Positions 47,122-56,404 of a DNA stretch of 64,000 nt are shown piece by piece. Source of the stretch: CAIYQJ01 sp963717255 (GTDB lineage: Bacteria > Chloroflexota > Limnocylindria > Limnocylindrales > CSP1-4). The DNA lies in NCBI GenBank assembly GCA_963717255.1, contig CAVQVT010000003.1, forward strand, positions 1 to 64,000. Direction: 5' to 3'. Under the pieces are notes generated by a model. The model made no database searches and was not told where the DNA came from. It saw only the letters and a program-made list of their open reading frames with translations. The stretch's first letter is position 1. Every line of letters starts with the position of its first letter. Both the position numbers and the translations under genes were made by a program.

Positions 47122-47903
47122 CAGACGGCCCCCCGCTCGACCAGGAAGTCGACGACACGGACGGCGGCCACGGCCGCCGTCTCGCGGACCATCCGGGCCG
47201 TGCCGCGCGCCTCGCTCACCCGGGAGGCGCGGACCCGGGTCGTCGCCGCGCCGCCGCCCACCGCGGCCGGGTCGAGGCCCAGGTCCGCCATCGACCAGGT
47301 CGTGATCGTCTTGGACCGGGCGCCCATGATCCCGCGCAGGGTCGGGTAGCGGGGCTCGCCGAGCAGCTGGGTCCCCACGACGAGCGCCGGCATGGGCGCC
47401 TCGAGGAGGTCGTACCCGGTGGGACTGATGCGCCGGGTCCGGACCCGGTCGCCCGCGGGCTCGATGGTCGACGCATACGAGAGGTACGGGAGCCCCAGGA
47501 GCGCCGCGACGCCGGCCGGCACGACGCCTCCGCCGCCGTCGGAGCTGTCGGCACCCGCCAGGACGAGGTCGTACTCGAGCCGGCGCAGCGCGGCGGCCAG
47601 GACCCGCATCGTGCCCGCGGCGCACGTGCCTTCGAGCGCCGGGTCGGTGACGAGGAAGGCGTCGTCGGCGCCCATCGCCAGGCCCTTGCGGAGCACATCG
47701 GGCCCCACGGCGCCCGCCATCGCGAGGAGCGTGATGGCGAGATCCAGGCCCCCATCGCGCAGTCGGAGCGCGGCCTCGAGGACGTACTCGTCGTTGCCGT
47801 TGATGACCGGCGGGATCGCCGCGCGGTCGAGCCGCAGGTCCGGGCCGAGCCGCTCCTGCCCGGTCGCGTCCGGGACGGGCTTCGCCAGGATCACGATCCT
47901 CAC
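47121..47903 (-). CDS. etfB: Electron transfer flavoprotein beta subunit (second copy)
   Basis: The 260-residue EtfB begins VILAKPVPD and has NGNDEYVLEAALRLRDGG, LAGADSSDGGGGVVPAGVAALLG and TLRGIMGARSKTI, which holds the recognition loop. It starts 78 bases after the choline dehydrogenase stop and is coupled to etfA by a TGATG junction. Having a second ETF pair within 2 kb of the first implies separate partner dehydrogenases. Confidence 0.92.
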   Translation of the reverse strand: MRIVILAKPVPDATGQERLGPDLRLDRAAIPPVINGNDEYVLEAALRLRDGGLDLAITLLAMAGAVGPDVLRKGLAMGADDAFLVTDPALEGTCAAGTMRVLAAALRRLEYDLVLAGADSSDGGGGVVPAGVAALLGLPYLSYASTIEPAGDRVRTRRISPTGYDLLEAPMPALVVGTQLLGEPRYPTLRGIMGARSKTITTWSMADLGLDPAAVGGGAATTRVRASRVSEARGTARMVRETAAVAAVRVVDFLVERGAV

Positions 47904-47981
47904 GGCGCCGGAACCTCCTGGGATGGCGTCGCCGCGTGCTCGTCGATCGCGGTCACCGTCGCATGCTCCAGGGCAGCCCGG

Positions 47982-49640
47982 TCAGGCCGGCCGGTGGCGA
48001 TAGAACTCGACCGGCTCCGGCGCCAGCGGCGTGTCGCCCAGGATCAGGTCGGCGGCCTTCTCCGCGAGCATCATCACCGGGGCGTAGATGTTGCCGTTCG
48101 TGACGTATGGCATGGCCGACGCGTCGGCGACCTTCAGGCCTTCGACGCCGTGGACGCCCATCGTGAGCGGGTCCACGACCGACTCCGGGTCGGTCCCCAT
48201 CCGCGCCGTGCACGACGGATGCAGCGCCGTCTCGCCGTCCCGCGCGACCCAGTCGAGGATCTCCGCGTCCGTCCCCACGGACGGCCCAGGCGATGCCTCC
48301 CCGTCGTTGAACGGCTCGAACGCCGGCTGGCCGAGGATGCGGCGCGCGACGTGGACCGCCTCGACCCATTCCCGGCGGTCCTGGTCGGTCGAGAGGTAGT
48401 TGAAGCGCAGCGCCGGATGGGCCGCGGGATCCGTGCTCGTGATCTTCACGGAGCCGCGGGCGTCCGAGTACATCGGGCCCACGTGGACCTGGTAGCCGTG
48501 CCCGCCCGCCGGGGCCGAGCCGTCGTAGCGGATGGCGAGCGGCAGGAAGTGGAACATGAGGTTCGGGTAGGCGACGTCCTCGTTGCTGCGCACGAACCCG
48601 CCGCCCTCGAAGTGGTTCGTGGCGCCGGGGCCGCTCCGGAGGAAGAGCCACCGGGCGCCGATGAACGGCGCGCGCCACCGCTGGAGGGCGGGCTGCATCG
48701 AGACGGGCAGCCTGCTGCCGTACTGGATGTAGACCTCGAGGTGGTCCTGCATGTGCTCGCCGACCCCGGGCAGGTCGTGGAGCGGCGCGATCCCGACCGC
48801 CTGCAGCTCGGCCGCGTTCCCGATGCCGGAGAGCTGGAGGAGCTGCGGCGTGTTGAAGGCGCCCCCCGACAGGATGACCGTGCCCGCGAACGCTCGCTGC
48901 GGCGCGCCGCGGCCGGCCGCGTATTCCACGCCGATCGCCCGTCCGTCCCGGAGGAGGACCCTGGTGACCAGCGCCCGCGTCGTGACCGTGAGGTTCTTCC
49001 GGCCGGTCACGGGGTGGATGTAGGCGCGAGACGAGCTGAGGCGCCGGCCGTTCTGGACGTTCCGGTCGAACGGCGCGAAGCCCTCCTGGCGGAAGCCGTT
49101 GACATCCTCGGTCAGGCGGTAGCCGGCCTGCTGGACGGCCTGGAAGAAGGCGCCGAACAACGGGTTGGTGGCGGGCCCGCGCTCCAGGACGAGCGGACCG
49201 GAGTGCCCGCGGAACGGGTCGTCGAGGGCCGCCGCGAGGCAGTTCTCCATCCGCTTGAAGTACGGCAGGCAGTGGGCGTGGTCCCAGGTCTCCATGCCCG
49301 GGTCGCTGGCCCAGCGCTCGTAGTCGAGCGGGTTCCCGCGCTGGAAGATCATCCCGTTGATGCTGCCGGAGCCACCGAGGATCTTCCCCCGGGCGTGGTA
49401 GATCCGGCGGCCGTTCATGAACGGCTCGGGCTCGGACTCGTACATCCAGTCGTAGTACTTGCTGCCGATGGGGAACGTGAGCGCAGCCGGCATCTGGACG
49501 AAGGTGTCCCAGCGGTAGTCCGGCCTGCCGGCCTCCAGGACGAGGACGCGGTTCGAGGGGGAGGCGCTGAGCCGGTTGGCGAGGACGCTGCCCGCCGAGC
49601 CACCGCCGACGATGATGAAGTCGTACCGGGGCGTGACCAT
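47982..49640 (-). CDS. betA: Choline dehydrogenase-type GMC oxidoreductase
   Basis: The 552-residue protein is a GMC flavoenzyme of BetA length. It has FIIVGGGSAGSVLANRLS at the N-terminus, ARGKILGGSGSINGM, GAFNTPQLLQLSGIG, the catalytic histidine region ALHPSCTARMG and the end NGNIYAPVMMLAEKAADLI. It would oxidise choline to betaine aldehyde, possibly on to betaine, and reduce quinone. Other alcohol substrates are possible within the family, but the betaine-centred neighbours support choline. No betaine aldehyde dehydrogenase is in the window. ATG 49640 gives the normal N-terminus. Confidence 0.85.
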   Translation of the reverse strand: MVTPRYDFIIVGGGSAGSVLANRLSASPSNRVLVLEAGRPDYRWDTFVQMPAALTFPIGSKYYDWMYESEPEPFMNGRRIYHARGKILGGSGSINGMIFQRGNPLDYERWASDPGMETWDHAHCLPYFKRMENCLAAALDDPFRGHSGPLVLERGPATNPLFGAFFQAVQQAGYRLTEDVNGFRQEGFAPFDRNVQNGRRLSSSRAYIHPVTGRKNLTVTTRALVTRVLLRDGRAIGVEYAAGRGAPQRAFAGTVILSGGAFNTPQLLQLSGIGNAAELQAVGIAPLHDLPGVGEHMQDHLEVYIQYGSRLPVSMQPALQRWRAPFIGARWLFLRSGPGATNHFEGGGFVRSNEDVAYPNLMFHFLPLAIRYDGSAPAGGHGYQVHVGPMYSDARGSVKITSTDPAAHPALRFNYLSTDQDRREWVEAVHVARRILGQPAFEPFNDGEASPGPSVGTDAEILDWVARDGETALHPSCTARMGTDPESVVDPLTMGVHGVEGLKVADASAMPYVTNGNIYAPVMMLAEKAADLILGDTPLAPEPVEFYRHRPA

Positions 49641-49710
49641 GGCGCCGATGCTAGCAGCGGGCGGGAGGCGCGCGGGAGGCCGCCCTGCACGGCCTCCTCG
49701 GCCCGCCCTA

Positions 49711-50742
49711 TCACCCCGGAAGCGCCTCCGCGATCGCGGCAAGGTGCGCCGGGCTGCTCCCGCAGCAGCCGCCGAGGAAGGTGGCGCCGGCCGAACGGAG
49801 GAGCAGCGCGTCGGCGGCCATCGCCTCGGGGGTGGCGCGGTAGACGGTGCGCATCTCCTCGATGACGGGCACGCCCGCGTTCGGCTTGGCGACGAGGACG
49901 ACGTCCGGCGCCGCGTCGTGCATCGCGGCGATGACGGGGGTCAGCTCGTCGGGGCCGTTGCCGCAGTTGCCGCCGATCGCGTCGGCGCCCCACGCGGCCA
50001 GCGCCCGGACCGCCTGCGCGGGCGTCACGCCCATCATCGTGTTGCCGCGGGTGTCGAACGTCATCGTCGCGATGAGGGGGATCCCCGGGGTGACGCGCCG
50101 CACGCCCTGGATCGCGGCCTTCACCTCGGCAAGGTCGGACACGGTCTCGATCCAGACGACGTCGACGCCGCCCGCGACGAGTGCGGCGGCCTGCTCGGCA
50201 AAGACGTCCACGGCGTCGTCGTACTCGAGCGTGCCCATCGGGGCCATGATCGCCCCGCTCGGTCCGATGTCTCCCGCGACGAGCGCGCGGCCCCCGGCCG
50301 CGTCCACCTCGGCGCGCAGGAGCTCTGCGGCCGCCCGGTCCAGCTCGGTCACGCGATCCGCCAGGCCGTGCATCCCGAGGCGCAGCCGGTTGCCGCCGAA
50401 CGTGTTCGTCAGGACGATCCGCGAGCCCGCGTCGAGGTACGCGTGATGGATCCCGCGGACCACGTCCGGCCGCGTGACGTTCCAGACCTCGGGCGGGTCG
50501 CCGAACTGGAGGCCGGCCGCGAAGAGCATCGTGCCCATCGCCCCGTCCGCGAGGAGCGGTCCGCCCTCGGCGAGCAGGGCCTCCCAGCGCTCCCGCGCTG
50601 CGCCTCCGACCGCCCGCCGCGTGGCGAGGTCGGGGAAGAGCGCTGGGTCCACCGGCTCGTCGGCGCCCGCGGTGCGTCTCTCGGGCCGGGGGCCGCGGCG
50701 GCCTGCCGGCCGGGCCGTCCGCTCCCGCTCGTCGTCCGTCAT
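49711..50742 (-). CDS. Homocysteine S-methyltransferase (BHMT/MetH N-terminal type)
   Basis: The 343-residue zinc enzyme has LLADGAMGTMLFAAGL, LTNTFGGNRLRL, GDIGPSG and the three zinc cysteines Cys260 (GGNCGNGP) and Cys326/Cys327 (GGCCGSSP). These belong to the homocysteine-binding barrel shared by betaine-homocysteine methyltransferase and MetH. With choline dehydrogenase 71 bases downstream in the same operon, betaine is a likely methyl donor, giving methionine and dimethylglycine. A partner corrinoid domain is absent from this chain. About 45 N-terminal residues are Arg-rich and lie outside the domain. Confidence 0.85.
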   Translation of the reverse strand: MTDDERERTARPAGRRGPRPERRTAGADEPVDPALFPDLATRRAVGGAARERWEALLAEGGPLLADGAMGTMLFAAGLQFGDPPEVWNVTRPDVVRGIHHAYLDAGSRIVLTNTFGGNRLRLGMHGLADRVTELDRAAAELLRAEVDAAGGRALVAGDIGPSGAIMAPMGTLEYDDAVDVFAEQAAALVAGGVDVVWIETVSDLAEVKAAIQGVRRVTPGIPLIATMTFDTRGNTMMGVTPAQAVRALAAWGADAIGGNCGNGPDELTPVIAAMHDAAPDVVLVAKPNAGVPVIEEMRTVYRATPEAMAADALLLRSAGATFLGGCCGSSPAHLAAIAEALPG

Positions 50743-50847
50743 GGTGCTCCTCGGCCTCCTGCCGGCGGGCGTGACCCCTGCGGTTCCCGGGGCCGTAGCC
50801 CCAGCGGCCTCGGCTGCCGTGTCCCCGGCGGCGTCATCATCGCCGCC

Positions 50848-51615
50848 TCAGGCCTCGCGGTCGAGCCGGAATCCGCCGAACGACTGGCTCACCGGCATGA
50901 TCTCGATGCTGTTCACGTTCACATGCGGAGGCAGCGTCGCGACCCACAGGATCGCCTGTGCGACATCCTGGGGCCGCAGCGGGTGCGTCCCGCCGTAGTA
51001 GGCATCGTGGGCGGCCTGATCACCGCCGCTCCGCACGCGGTAGAAGTCGGTCTCCACGAGTCCCGGCTCGATCGAGGTGACGCGCACGCCGGTGCCGTGG
51101 AGGTCGGCCCGCAGGTCGAGGGAGAACTGCCGGACGAACGCCTTCGTCCCGCCGTAGACGCCGTTGATCGCGCTCGGCCAGGTCGCGTGCACGGACGACA
51201 GGTTGACGATCGCGCCGCGCCGCTCGATGAGGGTCGGCAGCAGCGCGCGGGTGATCGCGAGGAGCCCCATGACGTTCGTCTCGACCATGACCCGCCAGTC
51301 GTCCAACGATCCCTCCTGGGCCGGCGCGGTGCCCAGCCCCAGGCCGGCGTTGTTCACGAGGAGGTCGATCCCGCGGAACGGGTCCGGGAGCGCGTCGAGC
51401 GCCGCCCGCATCGCGACTTCGTCGGTGATGTCGAAGACGGCGCGGTGGAAGCCGTCGCCCAGCTCGCGTTCCATGGCCAGCAGGCGCTCGGCGCGCCGCC
51501 CCGTCCCGACGACCCGCCACCCGTTCGCGGCGAGCAGCGCGGCCGTGGCGCGGCCGATGCCCGACGTCGCGCCGGTGATGAGCGCCGTCCTCGGCGGGCT
51601 CGACGCGCCGTTCAT
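50848..51615 (-). CDS. Short-chain dehydrogenase/reductase
   Basis: The 255-residue classical SDR has the cofactor motif TGATSGIG (about 14-21), NNAG, catalytic Ser140/141 in VNLSS, and Tyr154/Lys158 in YGGTK. TGRRAER after the second strand suggests NADP(H) preference. It resembles the YdfG/3-hydroxy acid dehydrogenase branch. Its ATG overlaps the stop of the upstream small gene (ATGA). Substrate unknown. Confidence 0.88.
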   Translation of the reverse strand: MNGASSPPRTALITGATSGIGRATAALLAANGWRVVGTGRRAERLLAMERELGDGFHRAVFDITDEVAMRAALDALPDPFRGIDLLVNNAGLGLGTAPAQEGSLDDWRVMVETNVMGLLAITRALLPTLIERRGAIVNLSSVHATWPSAINGVYGGTKAFVRQFSLDLRADLHGTGVRVTSIEPGLVETDFYRVRSGGDQAAHDAYYGGTHPLRPQDVAQAILWVATLPPHVNVNSIEIMPVSQSFGGFRLDREA

Positions 51616-52130
51616 GGGGTCGGCCCCCCGGCTGCGGCCGTCTGAGCCGGCCGCCGGACGCCTCTCTTCGCGAGGTGCGCCTCGAGGAGGCGGACGAGCT
51701 CCTCGAACCACGCGTACTTCTGCGGCGTCTGCGTCCTCTCGCGCTCTCCGATGACGATCGGCCGACACTTCTCCCACGTCTCGAAGATCGAGCTCGTGAG
51801 CAGCTCATCGAGGAGCCCCAGGCTCGCGACGCCTCGATGGTGGAGCACGCCCATCGTCTCGTAGTACGTCGCGACCTGGTCGAACGCGACACGGTCCTCG
51901 GTCGTCGCATCCGCGAGGAACGCAGCGTAGTCCGCGAACGACCACGTCTGGACGCGCCAGTACGCACGCGCCAGCGGCTCGGAGAGGAGCGGCTCGTACA
52001 GGCGGAGGACGATGTCCTCCCGGCGCTGGACGTAGGCGAGCCGGAGCTGGATCACGGCGAGGAAGATCCACCCGATCAGGGCCAGGCTGCCGAGGCTTGA
52101 CAGGGTGGCGGCGAGCTGGTCCTGGTCCAT
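51612..52130 (-). CDS. Small membrane-anchored helical protein (DUF4760-like)
   Basis: The 172-residue protein has one N-terminal transmembrane segment (LGSLALIGWIFLAVIQL, about 12-28). A cytoplasmic helical domain follows with DIVLRLYEPLLSEPLARAYW, VATYYETMGVLHHRG and WEKCRPIVIGERE. The pattern recalls DUF4760-type proteins; I am not certain of the family. It is translationally coupled to the SDR gene. Confidence 0.6.
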   Translation of the reverse strand: MDQDQLAATLSSLGSLALIGWIFLAVIQLRLAYVQRREDIVLRLYEPLLSEPLARAYWRVQTWSFADYAAFLADATTEDRVAFDQVATYYETMGVLHHRGVASLGLLDELLTSSIFETWEKCRPIVIGERERTQTPQKYAWFEELVRLLEAHLAKRGVRRPAQTAAAGGPTP

Positions 52131-52355
52131 CGAGTTCCTCCATCCGTGGCTGGTGGCGACCGTCTGGCAGCGGCCCGTCCCGCAGCGGGACGTGGTCGCG
52201 CGCCGACACCCCCGGATGATGACGGGCGCGGAGAGCCGCCGCGGCGGTCGGCTGAGGTTCGCAGCGGATCGGTAGCGTCGTCACCCCGTCCGTCGCCGAC
52301 GGCAGCCCGCGGCAGACCGCTGCGACCGGGCCTCTTCGTATCGCAGAATCCGACC

Positions 52356-53279
52356 GTGGGCGAGATCCTTCCCGGCTTCGACGAGCGGACGGTGGACGTC
52401 GGTGGCATCCGGATCCACGCGCGGACGGCCGGGTCCGGGGCGCCGGTCCTTCTGCTCCACGGCTACCCGGAGACGCTCGCGATGTGGCACCGCGTCGCGC
52501 CCGCGCTCGCCGAGCGGCACGCCGTCGTGCTCGCCGACCTGCGCGGCTACGGCGGGAGCGACAAGCCCGGTCCCGGCATCGGCGACGCCGCGTACGCGAA
52601 GCGCGCCATGGCGCTCGACCAGGTGCGGCTCATGGCAGCGCTGGGGCACGGACGGTTCGCCGTCGTGGGCCACGACCGCGGCGGGCGCGTCGCGCACCGG
52701 ATCGCGCTGGATCATCCGCTGCGTGTCAGCGCCGTCGCGGTCCTGGACATCGTGCCGACGCTCCACATGTACGAGCAGGTCGACTGGACGATGGCGTCGG
52801 AGTACTTCCACTGGTTCTTCCTCTCGCGAGCGGATGGCCTCCCGGAGCGGCTGATCGGCGCGGACCCCGACGCCTGGTTCGAGAGCCGCTTCCGCGGCCG
52901 CCATGCCGGCGCGGACCCCTTCGATCCGGTCGCACTCGACGAGTACCGCCGGGCGTTCCACGACCCGGCGACGATCGCGGCGACGTGCGCGGACTACCGC
53001 GCCGCGGCGACGATCGACCTCGAGCACGACCGCGCGGACCGCGATGCCGGCCGGCGGGTGACGGCGCCCGTCCTCGCGCTGTGGGGGCGGGAGAGCTACG
53101 TGGGGCGCGACTTCGACCCGCCCGCGGTCTGGCGGCTCTACGCGACCGACGTCTCCGGCATCGCCGTCGCGGCGGACCACTACCTCGCCGAGGAAGCCCC
53201 GGAACCCACGATCGCAGCACTGCGAGCGTTCCTCGAGCGGATCGGCGGGGCGCCGACCATAGCCGGAGGGGACCGATGA
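52356..53279 (+). CDS. Alpha/beta hydrolase of the haloacetate dehalogenase type
   Basis: The 307-residue protein has the oxyanion motif LLHGYPET, DLRGYGGSDKP, the nucleophile Asp107 in GHDRGGRVAHR and the catalytic His275 in ADHYLAEEAPE. An aspartate nucleophile in HDRGxR is characteristic of fluoroacetate/haloacetate dehalogenases and epoxide hydrolases. GTG at 52356 is chosen because the first conserved strand begins about 12 residues later; the ribosome site is weak. Its stop overlaps the ATG of the S9 peptidase gene. Confidence 0.82.
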   Translation: MGEILPGFDERTVDVGGIRIHARTAGSGAPVLLLHGYPETLAMWHRVAPALAERHAVVLADLRGYGGSDKPGPGIGDAAYAKRAMALDQVRLMAALGHGRFAVVGHDRGGRVAHRIALDHPLRVSAVAVLDIVPTLHMYEQVDWTMASEYFHWFFLSRADGLPERLIGADPDAWFESRFRGRHAGADPFDPVALDEYRRAFHDPATIAATCADYRAAATIDLEHDRADRDAGRRVTAPVLALWGRESYVGRDFDPPAVWRLYATDVSGIAVAADHYLAEEAPEPTIAALRAFLERIGGAPTIAGGDR

Positions 53280-55162
53280 ACGCGGACACGACGCCCGACC
53301 TGCGCCAGGCGAACCCCGGGTGGCGGGGCCGCTTCCGCGCGGCACACCCGGTGGCCTTCCGGCCGGTCCGCGGGGCGGAGGATCGCGCCCTCGTGATCGA
53401 GCAACGGCCGACCGGCGTCGGGGCGTTCGCCTGGGACGGCCGGACCGGCGCTCGCACGGACGTGACGGGGGTCGAGGTCGCCTGGGGGGCCAGCCTCACC
53501 CCGGACGGCCGGCGCATCGTCCAGCTGCACGATCCGAGCGGGACCGAGGTCGGCCACCTGCACGCCATCCCCGTCGACGGCGGCCCCTCGACCGACCTGA
53601 CCCCGACGTTCGGCGGGTACGTCGTCCGGGGGCTGGACATCGCCGCCGAAGGAAGCGTGGCGCTCGCGACGCTCGTCGACGCGTCGGGGTTCTCCGCCTG
53701 GCTGCTGGACCTCGAGGGCGCGTCGACGCCGCGGCGTCTCTTCGCTTCGACCGCCGAGGCCTGGTACGGGATCCTGTCCGCGGAAGCGTCCCTGGCCGCC
53801 ATCGACACGACCGACCACGGACCGGGCATCCGGCGGTTCGCGGTCACGGTGGTCGACGTGGCGACGGGTCGGGTCGTGGCCACGCTCTCGGATGGCCCGG
53901 AGGGGCCCGTCCACAGGGTCCGCTTCTCGCCGGTCCCCGGCGACCCGCGCCTGCTCGTGGAGACCGAGCGGTCCGGCTTCGCGCGGCCGTCCATCTGGGA
54001 TCCGGCGCGCAACGTCCGCCTCGATCTCGACCTGCCCGACCTCGAGGGCGACGTCCTGGCGCTCGACTGGGACGCCGCGCGCGGACGGGTGCTCCTGCTC
54101 CACGTGGACGGCGGGCTGCACTGCCCGATGGAGCACGACATGGTGACCGGCGAGACCGTCGTCCTGGACCTGCCGCCAGGCGCGTACGCGGAGCCCGACG
54201 TCGCCGACGTCCATCCCCTCGTCTTCGCGTCGCACTACGCGCCCGACGGGAGGCTGCGGCTGACACGCGCGCGCTGGGACGAGCCGCTGCACCTCCTCGA
54301 ACGCGACGACGGCGACGGTGCGTTGCGATCGCGGATCCCCGTCGCCTCGGCCCCACCCGGTCGAGCCTTCGCGTCCCACCTCGTGACCAGCCGTGACGGC
54401 ACCCGGGCCCAGCTGTGGGTCGCCCGGCCCGCGGGTGGGGATCCTCCCCGTGGCACGGTCCTGTTCTTCCACGGCGGCCCGAACCTCGCGATCGTCGATC
54501 GATACGACCCGTCCGCCCAGGCGTGGCTCGACGAGGGGTTCGCCTACGCCGCGCTGAACTACCGCGGCTCCGTGACGTTCGGTCGGGCCTTCCGCGAGGG
54601 GTTCTGGGGGAACCTGGGCGACCGCGAGATCGAGGACGTGGAGGCGGCGCTCGCCTGGCTCCGCGCCCAGGGCCTGGCCGACCCGGCGACGACGTTCGCC
54701 ACCGGAGTCTCCTACGGCGGCCTCATGACGCTCCTCTCGCTCGGGCGCCTCCCCGACGCCTTCGCCGGCGGCCTCGCGCATGTCGCGCTCGCGGACTGGA
54801 CCGCGGCGTACGCCGGCATGAACCCGGCGCTGCAGGCGGCCTGGCGGGGATTCCTCGGCGGCACGCCCGAGACCGCCCCGGAGCGCTACCGCCGCTCCTC
54901 GCCGATCGGGTGGGTGGCCGACGTGCGCGCCCCCGCGTGGCTGAACCAGGGCCGCAACGACACGCGGACGCCGCCGGGGCAGGCCCAGCGCTACGCGGAC
55001 GCGCTCCGAGCCGCGGGCGGTGACGTGCTCATCGAGTGGTTCGAGGGCGGCCACGGCGTCCCGGCGCTCGACCGGGCCCTGGCCGACCAGGAGCGGATGT
55101 TCGTGCTCGTGGACCGACGCCTCCGCGGGCTGCGGTGGGACGTCCTCGAGGCGTCCGGCTGA
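53276..55162 (+). CDS. S9 (prolyl oligopeptidase) family serine peptidase
   Basis: The 628-residue protein has an N-terminal beta-propeller-like region (about 40-370) and a C-terminal alpha/beta-hydrolase domain. The latter has FFHGGPNLAI, the nucleophile Ser479 in GVSYGG, the Asp in NQGRNDTRTP and the His in FEGGHGVP. It would cleave small peptides or act as an acyl-peptide hydrolase in the cytoplasm; no signal peptide is seen. ATG at 53276 follows GGAGGGG and is coupled to the upstream hydrolase by an ATGA overlap. Confidence 0.88.
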   Translation: MNADTTPDLRQANPGWRGRFRAAHPVAFRPVRGAEDRALVIEQRPTGVGAFAWDGRTGARTDVTGVEVAWGASLTPDGRRIVQLHDPSGTEVGHLHAIPVDGGPSTDLTPTFGGYVVRGLDIAAEGSVALATLVDASGFSAWLLDLEGASTPRRLFASTAEAWYGILSAEASLAAIDTTDHGPGIRRFAVTVVDVATGRVVATLSDGPEGPVHRVRFSPVPGDPRLLVETERSGFARPSIWDPARNVRLDLDLPDLEGDVLALDWDAARGRVLLLHVDGGLHCPMEHDMVTGETVVLDLPPGAYAEPDVADVHPLVFASHYAPDGRLRLTRARWDEPLHLLERDDGDGALRSRIPVASAPPGRAFASHLVTSRDGTRAQLWVARPAGGDPPRGTVLFFHGGPNLAIVDRYDPSAQAWLDEGFAYAALNYRGSVTFGRAFREGFWGNLGDREIEDVEAALAWLRAQGLADPATTFATGVSYGGLMTLLSLGRLPDAFAGGLAHVALADWTAAYAGMNPALQAAWRGFLGGTPETAPERYRRSSPIGWVADVRAPAWLNQGRNDTRTPPGQAQRYADALRAAGGDVLIEWFEGGHGVPALDRALADQERMFVLVDRRLRGLRWDVLEASG

Positions 55163-55202
55163 GGGCCGTCCTCGGTACCTCCGGCTGAAGGTCACGCCGA
55201 CC

Positions 55203-56330
55203 CTACCCGGCGCCTCCAGCCTCCGCGACGATGCGCTCGACCAGGCGTGCCACCAGCCGCGCCCGGGGTGCGAGCGAGGCGAGGTCCACCCATTCCCCGG
55301 GCGCATGGCCGTCGCCCCCGACCGGCCCGAGGCCGTCGAGCGTCGGGATCCCCAGCGCTGCCGTGAGGTTGCCGTCGGACCCGGCGCCGACGCGGACCGC
55401 CTCGAGCGGGCCCAGGCCCTCCTTCTCGGCAACGTCGCGCGCGAGACCCAGGAGCGCCGCGGACATCTCCTGCTCCAGCGGCGGACGGTTCGGACCGCCG
55501 CCGACGCGGACCGCGGCTCCCTCGAGGGCGGGGCGCCGGGCCCGGATCGCGGCGTCCACGCGGGCCAGCTCGCTCGCACGCCACGCCCGCACGTCCACGC
55601 CGACGCGCGCGTGCGCCGGCACGGTGTTCGTCGTCGTGCCGGAGCGCGCGACGGTGGGGGTGACGGTCGTCCCGGCCGCCGGGTCCGCCAGGGCGGCGAG
55701 GTCAAGCACGAGGTGCGCGAGTTCGACGGTCGCGTTCACCCCCGCCTCCGGCGCCGTGCCGGCATGCGAGGCCCGACCCTCGATCTCGACCTCGTACAGC
55801 CCCACGCCCTTCCGCGCGTCCTTGAGCGCGCCGCCCGGCCCGCTCCCCTCGAGCACGAGCACGGCGGCGGCGGTCGCGGCGGTCCGCTCGATGAGGGCGC
55901 GCGACGCCGCCGAGCCCGTCTCCTCGTCACCCGTCACGAGGAGCGTGATCGCATCGTGCGCGGCCGAGGTCCGCAGGGCCTCCAGCGCGACCACGATCCC
56001 CGCCTTCATGTCGAAGACGCCCGGCCCGGTGACGCGGCCGCTCTCGACGGCGAAGGGCATCGCGGCCAGCGTCCCGCGCGGCCACACGGTGTCGAGGTGG
56101 CAGAGGACGAGCACCCGAGGCGTGGTCGTCGCCTCGAGCCGGAGGGCGGGCGTCCCTCCCGCGAGATCCAGGATCGTCGCCGCGCGGCCGGCGTCCTCGG
56201 TCACCATCGTCCCGAGGAGCGCGAAGGCGCGGCCGAGCGCGACGCTGTCGCCGGAGGGCGACTCCACCTCGACGAGCGCGCGCAGCCGCGGAGCCATCCG
56301 GTCGGCTCCGCCATGGGGGTGACGTGCCAT
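55203..56330 (-). CDS. M20 family metallopeptidase (carboxypeptidase G2-like)
   Basis: The 375-residue enzyme has the M20 dizinc ligands His78 with Asp80 (CHLDT), Asp107 (GVFDMKAG) and Glu136/Glu137 (GDEETGS). A dimerisation domain (about 175-285, RASHAGTAPEAGVNA) is inserted between the catalytic halves. It would release C-terminal glutamate or similar amino acids from small peptides or folates. It is convergent with the S9 peptidase gene. Confidence 0.87.
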   Translation of the reverse strand: MARHPHGGADRMAPRLRALVEVESPSGDSVALGRAFALLGTMVTEDAGRAATILDLAGGTPALRLEATTTPRVLVLCHLDTVWPRGTLAAMPFAVESGRVTGPGVFDMKAGIVVALEALRTSAAHDAITLLVTGDEETGSAASRALIERTAATAAAVLVLEGSGPGGALKDARKGVGLYEVEIEGRASHAGTAPEAGVNATVELAHLVLDLAALADPAAGTTVTPTVARSGTTTNTVPAHARVGVDVRAWRASELARVDAAIRARRPALEGAAVRVGGGPNRPPLEQEMSAALLGLARDVAEKEGLGPLEAVRVGAGSDGNLTAALGIPTLDGLGPVGGDGHAPGEWVDLASLAPRARLVARLVERIVAEAGGAG

Positions 56331-56404
56331 CGTCGGAGTCTAGACCGCGGGACAGGCAGGACGGGCGGCCCGGCCCGGCGTGGCTGCCGGGCCGGGCCCC
56401 CTGG

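Noticed and set aside
55150..55195. Near-repeat TCCGGCTGAGG / TCCGGCTGAAGG after the S9 peptidase gene
   Set aside because: Only 11-12 bases and imperfect; not enough to call a duplication.
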